64,000 nucleotides of DNA from Deltaproteobacteria bacterium (GTDB lineage: Bacteria > Desulfobacterota > Binatia > Binatales > Binataceae): the NCBI GenBank assembly GCA_021780755.1, contig JAJXYF010000034.1, positions 33,483 through 97,482 of the forward strand. Direction: 5' to 3'. The notes under the pieces were generated by a model. That model did not search any database. It saw only the letters and a list, made by a program, of their open reading frames with translations, and was not told the origin of the DNA. This document shows positions 26,246 through 34,990 of this stretch, one piece after another. How positions within the stretch are numbered: position 1 is the first letter of the stretch; every line of letters begins with the position of its first letter. Made by a program: the position numbers and the translations under genes.

Positions 26246-28084
26246 TCAGTCCACCGCCTCGCGACCCGCGTCGGTGGCGCTCGCGTATTGAAGTTCAAAC
26301 AGCCGGCGATAGAGTCCCGGTCGCTTGAGCAGTTCCTCATGCGTGCCGCTTTCGCGCAACACGCCATTGCTCAATACCAGGATCCGGTCGGCGCGTTCGA
26401 TGGTCGAAAGCCGATGCGCGATGACCAGCGCCGTGCGCCCCGTCAGCAGTTGGTCGAGCGCGATTTGAATCAGCCGCTCGGTCTCGCTATCGACGCTCGA
26501 GGTCGCTTCATCCATCACCAGGACGCGCGGGTCGTAGGCGAGCGCCCGCGCGAACGAGAGCAACTGGCGCTGCCCGCTCGAAAGATTGGCGCCACGCTCA
26601 CGAATCTCCTCGTGCACGCCGTTGGGCATCCGCTCGACGAAGCGCATCGCCTGCGCCCGTGTGAGTGCGTCGATCAGATCATGATCGCTCAGGTCGGACC
26701 GCCCGAGCCGCACGTTTTCCGCGATGTCGCCGGCGAACAGAAACACGTCCTGCTGCACCAGTCCGATCGCGCGGCGCAACTCCTTCAGGTCCCATTCGCG
26801 CACGTCGATGCCGTCCACCAGAATGCGTCCCGAGGTGACGTCGTAAAAGCGGTTGAGCAGTTTGATGATGGTCGTTTTGCCCGAACCCGTTGGCCCGACG
26901 ATCGCGATCTTCTGTCCCGCATCGACGCTGAAACTCAGGTCGCGCAGCACCGGTTCACCCTTGCGATACTCGAAACTGACGCGGTCGAACACGATCGACC
27001 CGAGTCCGCCAGTAACGCGCTTGGGTTGCGCGGGACTCGCGATTGTCGCCGGCGTTTCCATCAGTGCTTCCAGCCGCTCGACCGCCGCGAGCGCCGATTG
27101 CAGCGTGGTGTACTTCGACGACACGTCGCGCAGCGGCGTGAAGAACATCTGCGCGTACTGCATGAACGCGACCAGCGTGCCGAGCCCGACCAGATGATGA
27201 ATCACTTCGCCGCCGCCGATCCACAGAATGATCGCCACCGTGAACGAACTCAGCGCCTCGACCGACGAGAACTGCCCCGCATCATAGATGTTGGCGATCC
27301 GCTGCGAGTCGCGGCTTTTCATGTTGAGTTCGTCGAATTCGCGGAAGCTCTCGGGCTCGCGCGTGAAGAGCTGGATGATCGCCATTCCGCTCAGCGATTC
27401 CGAAAGATACGCGTTGAGCGCGGCGAAACGTTCACGGATATCGCGAAAGACCGCGCGCGATCGCACGCGGAAAAAATTGATGATGAGGAGCAGCGGCGGT
27501 ATCGCGCAGAGCGACCACAGTGCCAGGTGGGCGTTGAAGGTAAACATGATCGCCACGATGCCGCCGAGCGTCAGCAGATCGACAAACAGCGTCAGCGATC
27601 CGGCGCTGAACATTTCGTTGATGGCGTCGATATCGGTGGTCATCCGGCTGACCAGGCGGCCGACCGGCGTCCGATCGAAAAACGACATCGGCAGGCGCTC
27701 GACGTGGCGGAACAGGGCGAGCCGCAAGTCCGACAGGCTGTACTGCGAGACCATCATGGTCAGGTAGAACTGTCCATAAAAGGTCGCGAACTCGCCGAGC
27801 AACAACACCAGGTAGAGCGCACCCATCACGATCAGGCCGTGGCCGCGCGAGAGTCTGAAGGTCGTTGCGAGCCACGCCGGCGGGCCCGAGCGGTGCGCCG
27901 CCAGGAAGATATCGATCGTCAGCTTGATGATGTACGGCTGCAGCAACGCGAAGATCGTATTCAGTGGCATCAGCACGACCGACAGCCAGAACAACCCGCG
28001 GTACGGCCGGATGTACGCCCACACCCAATGCAACAAGCGGCTGTCGTAGCCCCGCTCGATTTGTTCTTCGGCCTCGATTCGCAT
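26246..28084 (-). CDS. ABC exporter half, catalytic-type subunit (MdlB/TM288-like)
   Basis: The protein has 612 residues with six membrane helices (about 30-320) then an ATPase domain. Walker A is GPTGSGKT at 397-404. The signature is LSSGQ at 501-505, departing from LSGGQ. Walker B VLVMDEAT keeps the catalytic Glu526. The preceding gene encodes the partner half, with a canonical signature but a degenerate Walker B. In heterodimeric exporters (TM287/288, TmrAB, MdlAB) this combination gives one active and one degenerate ATP site. The substrate could be a lipid or drug; the glycosyltransferase upstream makes a lipid or LPS link plausible. Confidence 0.9.
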   Translation of the reverse strand: MRIEAEEQIERGYDSRLLHWVWAYIRPYRGLFWLSVVLMPLNTIFALLQPYIIKLTIDIFLAAHRSGPPAWLATTFRLSRGHGLIVMGALYLVLLLGEFATFYGQFYLTMMVSQYSLSDLRLALFRHVERLPMSFFDRTPVGRLVSRMTTDIDAINEMFSAGSLTLFVDLLTLGGIVAIMFTFNAHLALWSLCAIPPLLLIINFFRVRSRAVFRDIRERFAALNAYLSESLSGMAIIQLFTREPESFREFDELNMKSRDSQRIANIYDAGQFSSVEALSSFTVAIILWIGGGEVIHHLVGLGTLVAFMQYAQMFFTPLRDVSSKYTTLQSALAAVERLEALMETPATIASPAQPKRVTGGLGSIVFDRVSFEYRKGEPVLRDLSFSVDAGQKIAIVGPTGSGKTTIIKLLNRFYDVTSGRILVDGIDVREWDLKELRRAIGLVQQDVFLFAGDIAENVRLGRSDLSDHDLIDALTRAQAMRFVERMPNGVHEEIRERGANLSSGQRQLLSFARALAYDPRVLVMDEATSSVDSETERLIQIALDQLLTGRTALVIAHRLSTIERADRILVLSNGVLRESGTHEELLKRPGLYRRLFELQYASATDAGREAVD

Positions 28085-28178
28085 CGTAATCAGTTGAACT
28101 TATTTAAATCGCTCGCTCCGCTCGCTGTGCGCGCATCGCGGACTCCTTTGCTCGGACTCCGCTGTGCTCCGTCTAGTG

Positions 28179-29999
28179 TCAGTATCCCGCAAGCTCCTCC
28201 TCCAGCAATTGCCGGCGGAAGAGTTCCGCGTAAATGCCCCGGCGCGCCATCAGTTCCTCGTGTGTTCCGCGCTCCGCGATCCGCCCTTCGTCGAGCACCA
28301 CGATATGATCCGCATCGCGCACGGTTGACGCTCGATGCGCAACGACGATCGTCGTGCGATCGCTCACGTTCTCCTCCAGGCTGTGCAGCACTGCCTTTTC
28401 GGTCTCGGTATCGACGCTCGAAAGCGCGTCGTCGAGCACCACCACCGCGGGATCATAAACCAGCAGGCGGGCGATAGTGACACGCTGCTTCTGGCCGCCC
28501 GAGAGCGACATGCCGCGTTCGCCGACGACGGTCTCGAGCCCGTGCGGCATCACCGCGATATCGCCGTCGAGACCCGCGGTCCGCGCCGCCGCTTCAACCT
28601 CGGAAAGGGGTGCATCGACGTGGCCGAACGCGATATTGCGCGCGATCGTGTCGGAGAACAGGATCGGCTCCTGCGGCACCATCCCGACCGTTTTGCGCAG
28701 CGCTTTGAGCGGCAGTTCGCGGATGTCGCGGCCGTCCAGCAGGATTCTGCCGGTGGTTGGTTCGATCAAGCGTGCGAGCAGCTTCACCATCGTCGATTTG
28801 CCGGCGCCGGTGCGCCCGACGATCGCGAGCTTGCCGCCGGCCGGCACCGTCACGTCGATGTTCCGCAGCGCCCATCGCGGCGCCCCGTCGGTGGCGCCGC
28901 GGTCGCCGTTGTCGTCCACGACCTTGGCCGTCGCATCCGCGCCGTTGACGTTATTGGCGTGGGGAGCGCTGCCGTTGGCGAAGTAGCTGAACGATACGTG
29001 GTCCCAATGCACCGAACCGGCAATCTGCAGGCGCGCCTCTTCGCCTTCGACCGACGGGGTGGGCGTCGCGGCGAAGATTTCTTCGAGTCGCTTCATCGAA
29101 GCGCGCCCGCGCTGGTAAATCGAAAGCGTCCAGCCGAGCGAAACCGTAGGCCACGCGAGTTGTCCGAGGAAGCCCATGAACGCCACGATGTCGCCAATCG
29201 AAATCAATTTGGCGCGCACCAGCGTCCCGCCGTAAATCAGCACGATCATCACGGAGGTGCCAACGGTGCCCTTGATTATCGGCATCAGCGCGCCGCGCAC
29301 GCGGGCCAGCGCGAGACCCTGTTCGTTATACTCCGCGTTGGCCGCGCGAAAGCGATCGGCCTCGCGATCCTCGAGCGAGTAGGCCTTCACCACGTGGATG
29401 CCCGACAGGCTTTCCTGCGCTTTCGAGCCGATCGCGGCGAGTCCCTCCTGCACGCCGAGACTGCGCACCATCAGCGTGCGCGTGAGCCAGCGCATGACAA
29501 AAAACAGGAACGCGTAGGGGATCATCGCGGCCAGCGACAGCCGCGGGCTGAGCGAGATCATCACCGCCAGCGAGAAGAAGAAGGTGACCGGCACGGTGGT
29601 GAAGCTGAGCACGCCCATCCCGATCATCATGCGCACCGAGCCGAGGTCGTTGATCATGCGCGACATCAGGTCGCCGGTTTTGATCCGCTGATAGAAGACC
29701 TGGTCGAGGTCCGAGAGGTGCGCGAAGAGATCGTTGCGCAAGTCGTATTCGATATCGCGGCCGCAATTGAAAATGACGAAGCGCGAAAACCATCGCGCCA
29801 CGCCCATCGCGAGCGCCACCACGATCATCAGCTTGGTCAGATAGACCAGACGCGGATAGTCGCCGCGGTTGATGGCGTTGATGGCCTCGCCGCTCAGGCG
29901 CGGGATGATGGTCAGCAATATCGCGGTGGCGATCGTGCAGAGAATGCCGAAGGCATAGCGGTGCCAGTAGCGGCGGACGTAGGTGAGCAGGCGTGCCAT
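28179..29999 (-). CDS. ABC exporter half, degenerate-site subunit (MdlA/TM287-like)
   Basis: The protein has 606 residues: six membrane helices up to about residue 300, then the ATPase. Walker A is GRTGAGKS at 395-402, the signature LSGGQ at 499-503, and Walker B VVVLDDALSS has Asp524 where the catalytic Glu is expected. That Asp marks the degenerate-site subunit of heterodimeric exporters. Residues about 342-372, in front of the ATPase core, are an Asn/Ala/Gly/Asp-rich insertion not usual in the family. It is transcribed just ahead of its partner, separated by 94 bp of sequence rich in short direct repeats (GGACTC, CTCGCTC). Confidence 0.9.
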   Translation of the reverse strand: MARLLTYVRRYWHRYAFGILCTIATAILLTIIPRLSGEAINAINRGDYPRLVYLTKLMIVVALAMGVARWFSRFVIFNCGRDIEYDLRNDLFAHLSDLDQVFYQRIKTGDLMSRMINDLGSVRMMIGMGVLSFTTVPVTFFFSLAVMISLSPRLSLAAMIPYAFLFFVMRWLTRTLMVRSLGVQEGLAAIGSKAQESLSGIHVVKAYSLEDREADRFRAANAEYNEQGLALARVRGALMPIIKGTVGTSVMIVLIYGGTLVRAKLISIGDIVAFMGFLGQLAWPTVSLGWTLSIYQRGRASMKRLEEIFAATPTPSVEGEEARLQIAGSVHWDHVSFSYFANGSAPHANNVNGADATAKVVDDNGDRGATDGAPRWALRNIDVTVPAGGKLAIVGRTGAGKSTMVKLLARLIEPTTGRILLDGRDIRELPLKALRKTVGMVPQEPILFSDTIARNIAFGHVDAPLSEVEAAARTAGLDGDIAVMPHGLETVVGERGMSLSGGQKQRVTIARLLVYDPAVVVLDDALSSVDTETEKAVLHSLEENVSDRTTIVVAHRASTVRDADHIVVLDEGRIAERGTHEELMARRGIYAELFRRQLLEEELAGY

Positions 30000-30086
30000 A
30001 TCGCCAGACCTACGTTATCAAACGCGTGGCGGAAAATCGCCATTGCGAGGGGGGCGGCAAGAATTGCGTGCGAAGCGGTCTTCGAA

Positions 30087-30851
30087 TCACCGCGGATGGA
30101 GCGTTTTCAAGCGGCGCTCGTAGGCCTTCGCGTATTTCAGGAAGACATAGAAGGCGGCCGTCATCGCGGCATAGAGTCCGCGGCCGCCGTCGAGGAAGCC
30201 GCCGCGCACGATGTAGAAATTGAAGAAGCGCCAGACCGCGTGGGTGAACATCTGCACGGGGGCCAACGCGGACGGTTCCATCTCGGCCGCGCCGCGGGTG
30301 CTGAAGCGGTTGATGGTGGCGACGTGGTCGGCGATGTCGCGATAGCTGAAATGCAGAATTGGCGACACGAGCCGCTCGACGCGGCCGTTCACGATCACCT
30401 TGTCGTGCGGATCGACGCCGCCGATGTGCCCGCGGTCGCGACGAAAGAGCCGCACCGGCCGGTCGCGATAAATCGGCCGGGTGTAGTAATGCCCCAGGTG
30501 ATAGAGCACGCGCCGAATGCGGTAGCCGTCGGCGGCGCCCGGTGCGCCGATCGCGGCGACGATCTCGGCGCCGAGGTCGTGCGTCGCCTGTTCGTCGGCG
30601 TCGAGCAGCAGGACCCATTCGCTGGTAGCGTGGTCGAGCGCGATCTGCTTCTGGCGCACGTAATCGGTGAACGGCTGATCGAAGACCTTCGCGCCGAGGG
30701 CTTTTGCGATCTCGACGGTACGGTCGGTAGAACCTGAATCGACCACGATCAGCTCGTCGCAAAACGAGGCGCTGGCGAGGCACTGGCCGATCAGTTCCTG
30801 CTCGTCACGCGTGATTACAATGAGCGATATGGTCGGCCGCGATCCCATCAT
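30087..30851 (-). CDS. Glycosyltransferase family 2, LPS-core type (WaaE/KdtX-like)
   Basis: The protein has 254 residues. ISLIVITRDEQELIGQCLAS is the nucleotide-binding start, ELIVVDSGSTDRTVEIA the second block, and WVLLLDADEQ the DxD-like metal site. HLGHYYTRPIYRDRPVRLFRR, HDKVIVNGRVERL and the later WRFFNFYIVRGGFLDGGRG are typical of the family that adds a glucose to the LPS core. Two adjacent ABC exporter halves downstream on the same strand are consistent with envelope glycolipid assembly and export. A Met-Met start is used (30851/30848). Confidence 0.88.
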   Translation of the reverse strand: MMGSRPTISLIVITRDEQELIGQCLASASFCDELIVVDSGSTDRTVEIAKALGAKVFDQPFTDYVRQKQIALDHATSEWVLLLDADEQATHDLGAEIVAAIGAPGAADGYRIRRVLYHLGHYYTRPIYRDRPVRLFRRDRGHIGGVDPHDKVIVNGRVERLVSPILHFSYRDIADHVATINRFSTRGAAEMEPSALAPVQMFTHAVWRFFNFYIVRGGFLDGGRGLYAAMTAAFYVFLKYAKAYERRLKTLHPR

Positions 30852-30953
30852 TCAGGCAGATTAGCGCACCGACTCCGCAACGGCATCTATACGAATGAGA
30901 ACATCTGTCTAGATGATGCGGACATCGGCGTGGTCGAAGATCGCGCGCGTCAT

Positions 30954-32024
30954 CTAATGCGGGTGGGTGTGGGGGTCGTCGCCGTGGCTCGAAAGGTGTG
31001 CGATTACGTTCGCGGCGACGGAACGAAACGCGTCGCTCACCGGATGGTCCGGATGCGCCGCGACCAGCGGGTTGGCACTGTCGCCGCCCTCGCGCAATTC
31101 GCGCGTGATTGGCACTTCGCCGAGGAACGGCACGCCGAGCGACACCGCCAGCCGCGCGCCGCCGCCGTGCGCGAAGATCTCGTGGCGGCTGCCGCATTTG
31201 CCGCACAGATGGTAGCTCATGTTTTCGATCACGCCGAGCACGGGCACTTTGACCTCGTCGAACATCGCCACGCCGCGCCTCACGTCGAGCAGCGCGATCT
31301 CCTGCGGCGTCGTTACGATCACGCCGCCGTCGAGCGCCACCCGCTGCGTGATCGTAAGCTGCGCGTCGCCGGTCCCCGGCGGCAGATCGATCACCAGGCA
31401 ATCCAGCTCGCCCCATTCGACGTTGAAGAGGAACTCGCTTTCGAGCTTCGTGACCATCGGGCCGCGCCAGATCACCGGGGTCTCATCGTTGATGAACAAC
31501 GCCATCGAAACGTAGCGGATGCCGTAGCGCTCGAGCGGCACGATGCGCCGGTCTTTCGTCACCGCGACCTGTCCCTGCGCGCCGACCATCATGGCGACGC
31601 TCGGCCCGTAAACGTCGGCGTCCATCAGGCCGATGCGCCAACCCAGCTTGCTCATCGCGAGCGCGAGGTTCACGGCGACGGTCGATTTGCCGACCCCGCC
31701 CTTGCCGCTGGCGACGGCGACGATATGGCGCACGCCGGGAATCGGGCGCTTCTGGCCGGCGCCGGCCATCTGCTTGGGTGGCGGGGCCTGCTCGATTTCA
31801 ATTTTGACCGCGACCGCACCGGCCATCGCCGCGATCGCCTTTTCGATTTCGGCCGCGATCGCATCGACCACCTCGGGCTTGGCCGACGGCGCGGTGAGAA
31901 TCACCGTGATACCGGCGTGGGCGATCTCGATATCCTTGACCATCCCGAACGAGACGATGTCGCGGCTAAAGCCCGGGTATTTGATCTTCTTGAGTTCGGC
32001 GAGAATTTCCTGGGGAGTTGGCAT
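30954..32024 (-). CDS. Mrp/NBP35 family iron-sulfur cluster carrier ATPase
   Basis: The protein has 356 residues. Residues 1-85 are a MIP18/DUF59-like domain (QEILAELKKIKYPGFSRDIV). The ATPase has the deviant Walker A SGKGGVGKS at 106-114, Switch I with LMDADVYGPS, and DLPPGTGDAQL. The bridging Fe-S site is Cys274 and Cys277 in YHLCGKCGSRHE. The His-rich tail (SSHGDDPHTHPH) may bind metal. Mrp/ApbC proteins load Fe-S clusters onto targets in the cytosol. It is divergent from the DUF4838 gene. Confidence 0.95.
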   Translation of the reverse strand: MPTPQEILAELKKIKYPGFSRDIVSFGMVKDIEIAHAGITVILTAPSAKPEVVDAIAAEIEKAIAAMAGAVAVKIEIEQAPPPKQMAGAGQKRPIPGVRHIVAVASGKGGVGKSTVAVNLALAMSKLGWRIGLMDADVYGPSVAMMVGAQGQVAVTKDRRIVPLERYGIRYVSMALFINDETPVIWRGPMVTKLESEFLFNVEWGELDCLVIDLPPGTGDAQLTITQRVALDGGVIVTTPQEIALLDVRRGVAMFDEVKVPVLGVIENMSYHLCGKCGSRHEIFAHGGGARLAVSLGVPFLGEVPITRELREGGDSANPLVAAHPDHPVSDAFRSVAANVIAHLSSHGDDPHTHPH

Positions 32025-32084
32025 TCGCTTATTTTGAATCGTGGGTTACGGGGCGCCGGCGCGTGCCGGAGGCGTCATGATTTT

Positions 32085-32101
32085 GAATGATGGTATCATT
32101 C
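32085..32101. promoter_or_regulatory. Palindrome GAATGAT-GGT-ATCATTC in divergent promoter region
   Basis: A perfect 7-bp inverted repeat with 3-bp spacer, 5 bp before the GTG start of the DUF4838 gene and 61 bp from the divergent mrp gene start. It is AT-rich against a GC-rich background and may be a regulator site. Confidence 0.4.
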
Positions 32102-32105
32102 CATC

Positions 32106-33584
32106 GTGACCGGCAAAACGACATCGACCCCGGCCTTCACGCGCCGCGCCCTGGTCTCCGACATTATGACGTGGCAGTACGAAAAGCCCGACCGCTTCGC
32201 GCTCCATCTCGAACACGATCGCCAGTTCATTCCGTGGATGGCCGCGCGCGGCATCAACGCGTTTTCTTACATCCGGCAGGAGCGCGACAGCCGGCTCAAA
32301 ATCGATGAATTGCGTCCGCTCCTGGATGAAAACGGCATCGCGTCCGAATACGGCGGTCACGTGCTGCGACTTTTGCTGCCGCGCGATCGCTTCGACGCGA
32401 ATCCCGAATTCTTTCCAATCGGCGCCGACGGCCGGCGCAATCCGCGTGGCAATCTGTGCGTCGCGAGCGAGGCCGCCCTCGCGATTGTCCGTGACGGCGC
32501 TGTGCGATACATACGCGACAATCCCGAATGCGCGTTGCTGCACGTCTGGGGCGCCGACGTGTTGGGCGGGGCGTGGTGTCGCTGCGGCGATTGTGCGGGG
32601 CTCGCGCCGCAGCGCCAGTATATGGCGGTCGTCAACGCGATCGCCGCCGCGCTCGCCGACGCGCGGACCGTCCCGCCGCCGGTCGCGTATCTCGCCTATC
32701 ACGATACGCTCGACCCGGTTCCTGAACTCGACCCGCTGCCCAACGTCGCCTTCGAATGGGCGCCGCGCGAGCGCTGCTACAGCCACGCGATCGACGACGC
32801 GGCCTGCGCGGTCAATCCGCGCTATCTCGATTCGCTCAAGCGCTACATCGATCTGTTCGACGGTCGCGGCCACGTCTTCGAGTATTACGCCGACGCGATT
32901 CTTTTTGGCGGCCTCGGCTTCGCCACCCCCGCGATCATCGCGCGCGACCTGCGGGCCTACCGCGCACTCGGCATCGCCGGCGTTTCGTGTCTGACCTTCG
33001 GCGCGTATAGCGTGCTCGCCTACCCGGTGAACCTCGAAGCCTTCGCGCGCGGCACGCAATCGCCCGACTTCGACCCCGACGCGACGCTCGCCGACGTTGC
33101 CGCGCGGCGTCATCCGCGATGTGCGCCCGCGATGACCGCCGCGTATCGCGCGATCGCGCGCGCATCCATGCTCGTCCTCGACGGCGGCGGCGACGTGATG
33201 CGCCCATCGCTGAATTCGCCGGCGCCCACCGAGCGCATCCGCCAATTACGCGCGGCGCGCGATCTTTTCGACGACGCCTGCGCCGCCGCCGATATGGTGC
33301 TCGGCGACGCGCGCGACGACCTGACGGCGGCCGAGCGCGCCGTTTGGCATTACGGCCGTGAAGTTGTACACGGAATTGCCGATTATGTCGCGGCAGCGGG
33401 AATCACCGGAGAGGAACGCGGCGCGCGCGGGGAGGCCGCGATCGGTCGCATCGGCGAGGCGATCACGCAGGTGCGCGGAATCGACCTGCCGCTCAAAGGC
33501 ACGTGGGGCGCTTACGATATCGAATGGGTACGCGACAGATGGATGGCGGTTTTGCGACGCCGCTTCGGTGACCTCCAGAAGTGA
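32106..33584 (+). CDS. DUF4838-like domain protein, function unknown
   Basis: The protein has 492 residues and no signal peptide. The central part (FSYIRQERDSRLKIDELRPL, EYGGHVLRLLLPRDRFDANP, LLHVWGADVLGGAWCRCGDC, VAFEWAPRERCYSHAID) fits the DUF4838 pattern, a TIM-barrel family often linked to glycan handling. A CRCGDC Cys cluster near residues 158-163 could bind a metal. The GTG start is adopted; an ATG at residue 21 (MTWQYEKPDRF) is possible, and neither has a clear ribosome site. It is divergent from mrp and precedes the acyl-CoA dehydrogenase by 137 bp. A role in cleaving or sensing a sugar acid is a guess. Confidence 0.7.
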   Translation: MTGKTTSTPAFTRRALVSDIMTWQYEKPDRFALHLEHDRQFIPWMAARGINAFSYIRQERDSRLKIDELRPLLDENGIASEYGGHVLRLLLPRDRFDANPEFFPIGADGRRNPRGNLCVASEAALAIVRDGAVRYIRDNPECALLHVWGADVLGGAWCRCGDCAGLAPQRQYMAVVNAIAAALADARTVPPPVAYLAYHDTLDPVPELDPLPNVAFEWAPRERCYSHAIDDAACAVNPRYLDSLKRYIDLFDGRGHVFEYYADAILFGGLGFATPAIIARDLRAYRALGIAGVSCLTFGAYSVLAYPVNLEAFARGTQSPDFDPDATLADVAARRHPRCAPAMTAAYRAIARASMLVLDGGGDVMRPSLNSPAPTERIRQLRAARDLFDDACAAADMVLGDARDDLTAAERAVWHYGREVVHGIADYVAAAGITGEERGARGEAAIGRIGEAITQVRGIDLPLKGTWGAYDIEWVRDRWMAVLRRRFGDLQK

Positions 33585-33605
33585 CGCCGCCCCGGGGTGA
33601 GGGCT

Positions 33606-33631
33606 CCTCAAACACCCTCTGCTTTTTGAGG
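33606..33631 (+). terminator. Weak hairpin after the DUF4838 gene
   Basis: CCTCAAA (33606-33612) pairs with TTTGAGG (33625-33631) 21 bp after the stop. No U-tract follows, so termination here is uncertain. Confidence 0.35.
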
Positions 33632-33721
33632 ACGGGGCTTGTGGGGCAGGTCTTAGCGGCGTCTCGGGAGATCGGAATTAGGTGCACGCCCTGTAACCGA
33701 ATCGCGCATAGCGAGGATACG

Positions 33722-34885
33722 ATGGAAAATGCTGACGGATACCAACTCTCACCGGAATTGATCGCGCTGCGCGACAACGTCCGCCGCATCATCAAGGATG
33801 AAGTCATTCCGGCCGAAGCGCGCGTCGATCCCGATGCCGCCGAAATCGAAGAAGAAGATTACTGGCGCATCGCACGCAAGGTCCAGGCCGCTGGCATGTG
33901 GTGTATGGGATCGCCCGTGCAATATGGCGGCGGCGGACTCAGCCTGTTCGAGATGTGCGTGCTGATGGAGGAGATGTGCCAGCATCGCGGCGGCCTCTAC
34001 AATCCTGGCGCGGGCGTGTTCGGACGCACGCCGCCGCCGGTCATCTGGGGCGGTACGGAGGAGCAGATTCAAAAGTACGCGGTCGCTACGCTCAAAAATG
34101 CCACCTATACTTTTTTCGCCATCACCGAACCGTCGGGCGGCTCCGATCCGGCCGGCGCCATCCAATGCCGTGCGGTGCGTGACGGCGACCATTACGTGCT
34201 CAACGGCCAGAAGATCTTTATCTCGCATGCGCACGAAGCCGAATGGGGCGTGGTCTTTACGCGCACCGATCCGGGCGCTGGCCGCGGCGGCATCACCGCA
34301 TTCATCATCGAAAAGGGCACCCCCGGTTTCAGCGCGAAACCGTTCAAGACGCTCCGCACCGCAGCACTGCCCAACGTCGTTCATTTCGAGGACTGCCGCA
34401 TCCCGGTCGCGCAACGCCTGGGCCCCGAGGGCGGCGGCTTGACGCTGTGCATGGACCTGCTGACGGGGCTGCGCTTCCCGTATTCCGCCTGCAATGTCGG
34501 CATCGCGGTCGCGGCGCTGCGGATGGCGATTGACTATTCCAAGCAGCGCAAGACCTTCGGCGAGATGCTCTCGCGCCGGCAGGCAATCCAGTGGATGCTG
34601 GCCGACTCCGAGGTCGAGATTCGCGCGGCCCGCTGGCTCATCTGGGACGGTGCGTGGAAATCGGGGCGCAAGGAGGACGCGCGCATGGAGGCCTCCGTCG
34701 CCAAGCTCTATTCGAGCGAAGTGCTTGGGCGCGTGATCGATCGCGCGGTGCAGATTCACGGCGGCTACGGGGTGAGCAAGGAGTTCCCGCTCGAACGATG
34801 GTATCGCGAAGCGCGCATCCGGCGCATCGGCGAGGGCCCGAGCGAGGTCCATCGCATGGTGATCGCGCGCAATCTGCTGCGCTGA
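33722..34885 (+). CDS. Acyl-CoA dehydrogenase
   Basis: The protein has 387 residues of the FAD-dependent family that introduces a 2,3-double bond in acyl-CoAs. ITEPSGGSDPAGAIQCRAV is the FAD-binding middle block, YVLNGQKIFISHA the following strand, and IHGGYGVSKEFPLERWYREA plus RIGEGPSEVHRMVIARNLL the C-terminal signature. GAGGAT 7 nt before the ATG at 33722 fixes the start, so the upstream open frame is not translated with it. The next gene is a CaiB-type CoA-transferase 105 bp on, so an acid is probably activated by CoA transfer and then oxidised. The exact acid is unknown. Confidence 0.94.
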   Translation: MENADGYQLSPELIALRDNVRRIIKDEVIPAEARVDPDAAEIEEEDYWRIARKVQAAGMWCMGSPVQYGGGGLSLFEMCVLMEEMCQHRGGLYNPGAGVFGRTPPPVIWGGTEEQIQKYAVATLKNATYTFFAITEPSGGSDPAGAIQCRAVRDGDHYVLNGQKIFISHAHEAEWGVVFTRTDPGAGRGGITAFIIEKGTPGFSAKPFKTLRTAALPNVVHFEDCRIPVAQRLGPEGGGLTLCMDLLTGLRFPYSACNVGIAVAALRMAIDYSKQRKTFGEMLSRRQAIQWMLADSEVEIRAARWLIWDGAWKSGRKEDARMEASVAKLYSSEVLGRVIDRAVQIHGGYGVSKEFPLERWYREARIRRIGEGPSEVHRMVIARNLLR

Positions 34886-34906
34886 GGCAGCTCGGTCCCG
34901 GTTGGG

Positions 34907-34983
34907 AAGTGAGTATTTTCACCAAGTGAGTAGTTCACTAAGTGGGTATTATTGCTCAATGAGTATTTGTCGCAAAGCGAGTG
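34907..34983 (+). repeat. Five imperfect repeats at 17-bp period before the CaiB gene
   Basis: AAGTGAGTA (34907), AAGTGAGTA (34924), AAGTGGGTA (34940), AATGAGTA (34958) and AAGCGAGTG (34975) recur every 16-18 bp. They fill the gap between the acyl-CoA dehydrogenase and CaiB genes and end 7 bp before the CaiB start. The even spacing suggests a protein or RNA binding array. Confidence 0.75.
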
Positions 34984-34990
34984 TCCGCTG

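Noticed and set aside
26288..28477. 729-codon plus-strand frame opposite the ABC exporter genes
   Set aside because: The ABC motifs are on the minus strand; the plus frame has a biased His/Arg composition and no domains.
32046..33245. Long minus-strand open frame opposite the DUF4838 gene
   Set aside because: It is an antisense shadow rich in Arg and Val from GC-rich sequence, without family motifs or ribosome site; the plus-strand frame is coherent.
34907..34983. Repeat array considered as a CRISPR
   Set aside because: Units are only about 9 bp with 7-8 bp between them, too short for repeats and spacers, and no cas genes lie nearby.
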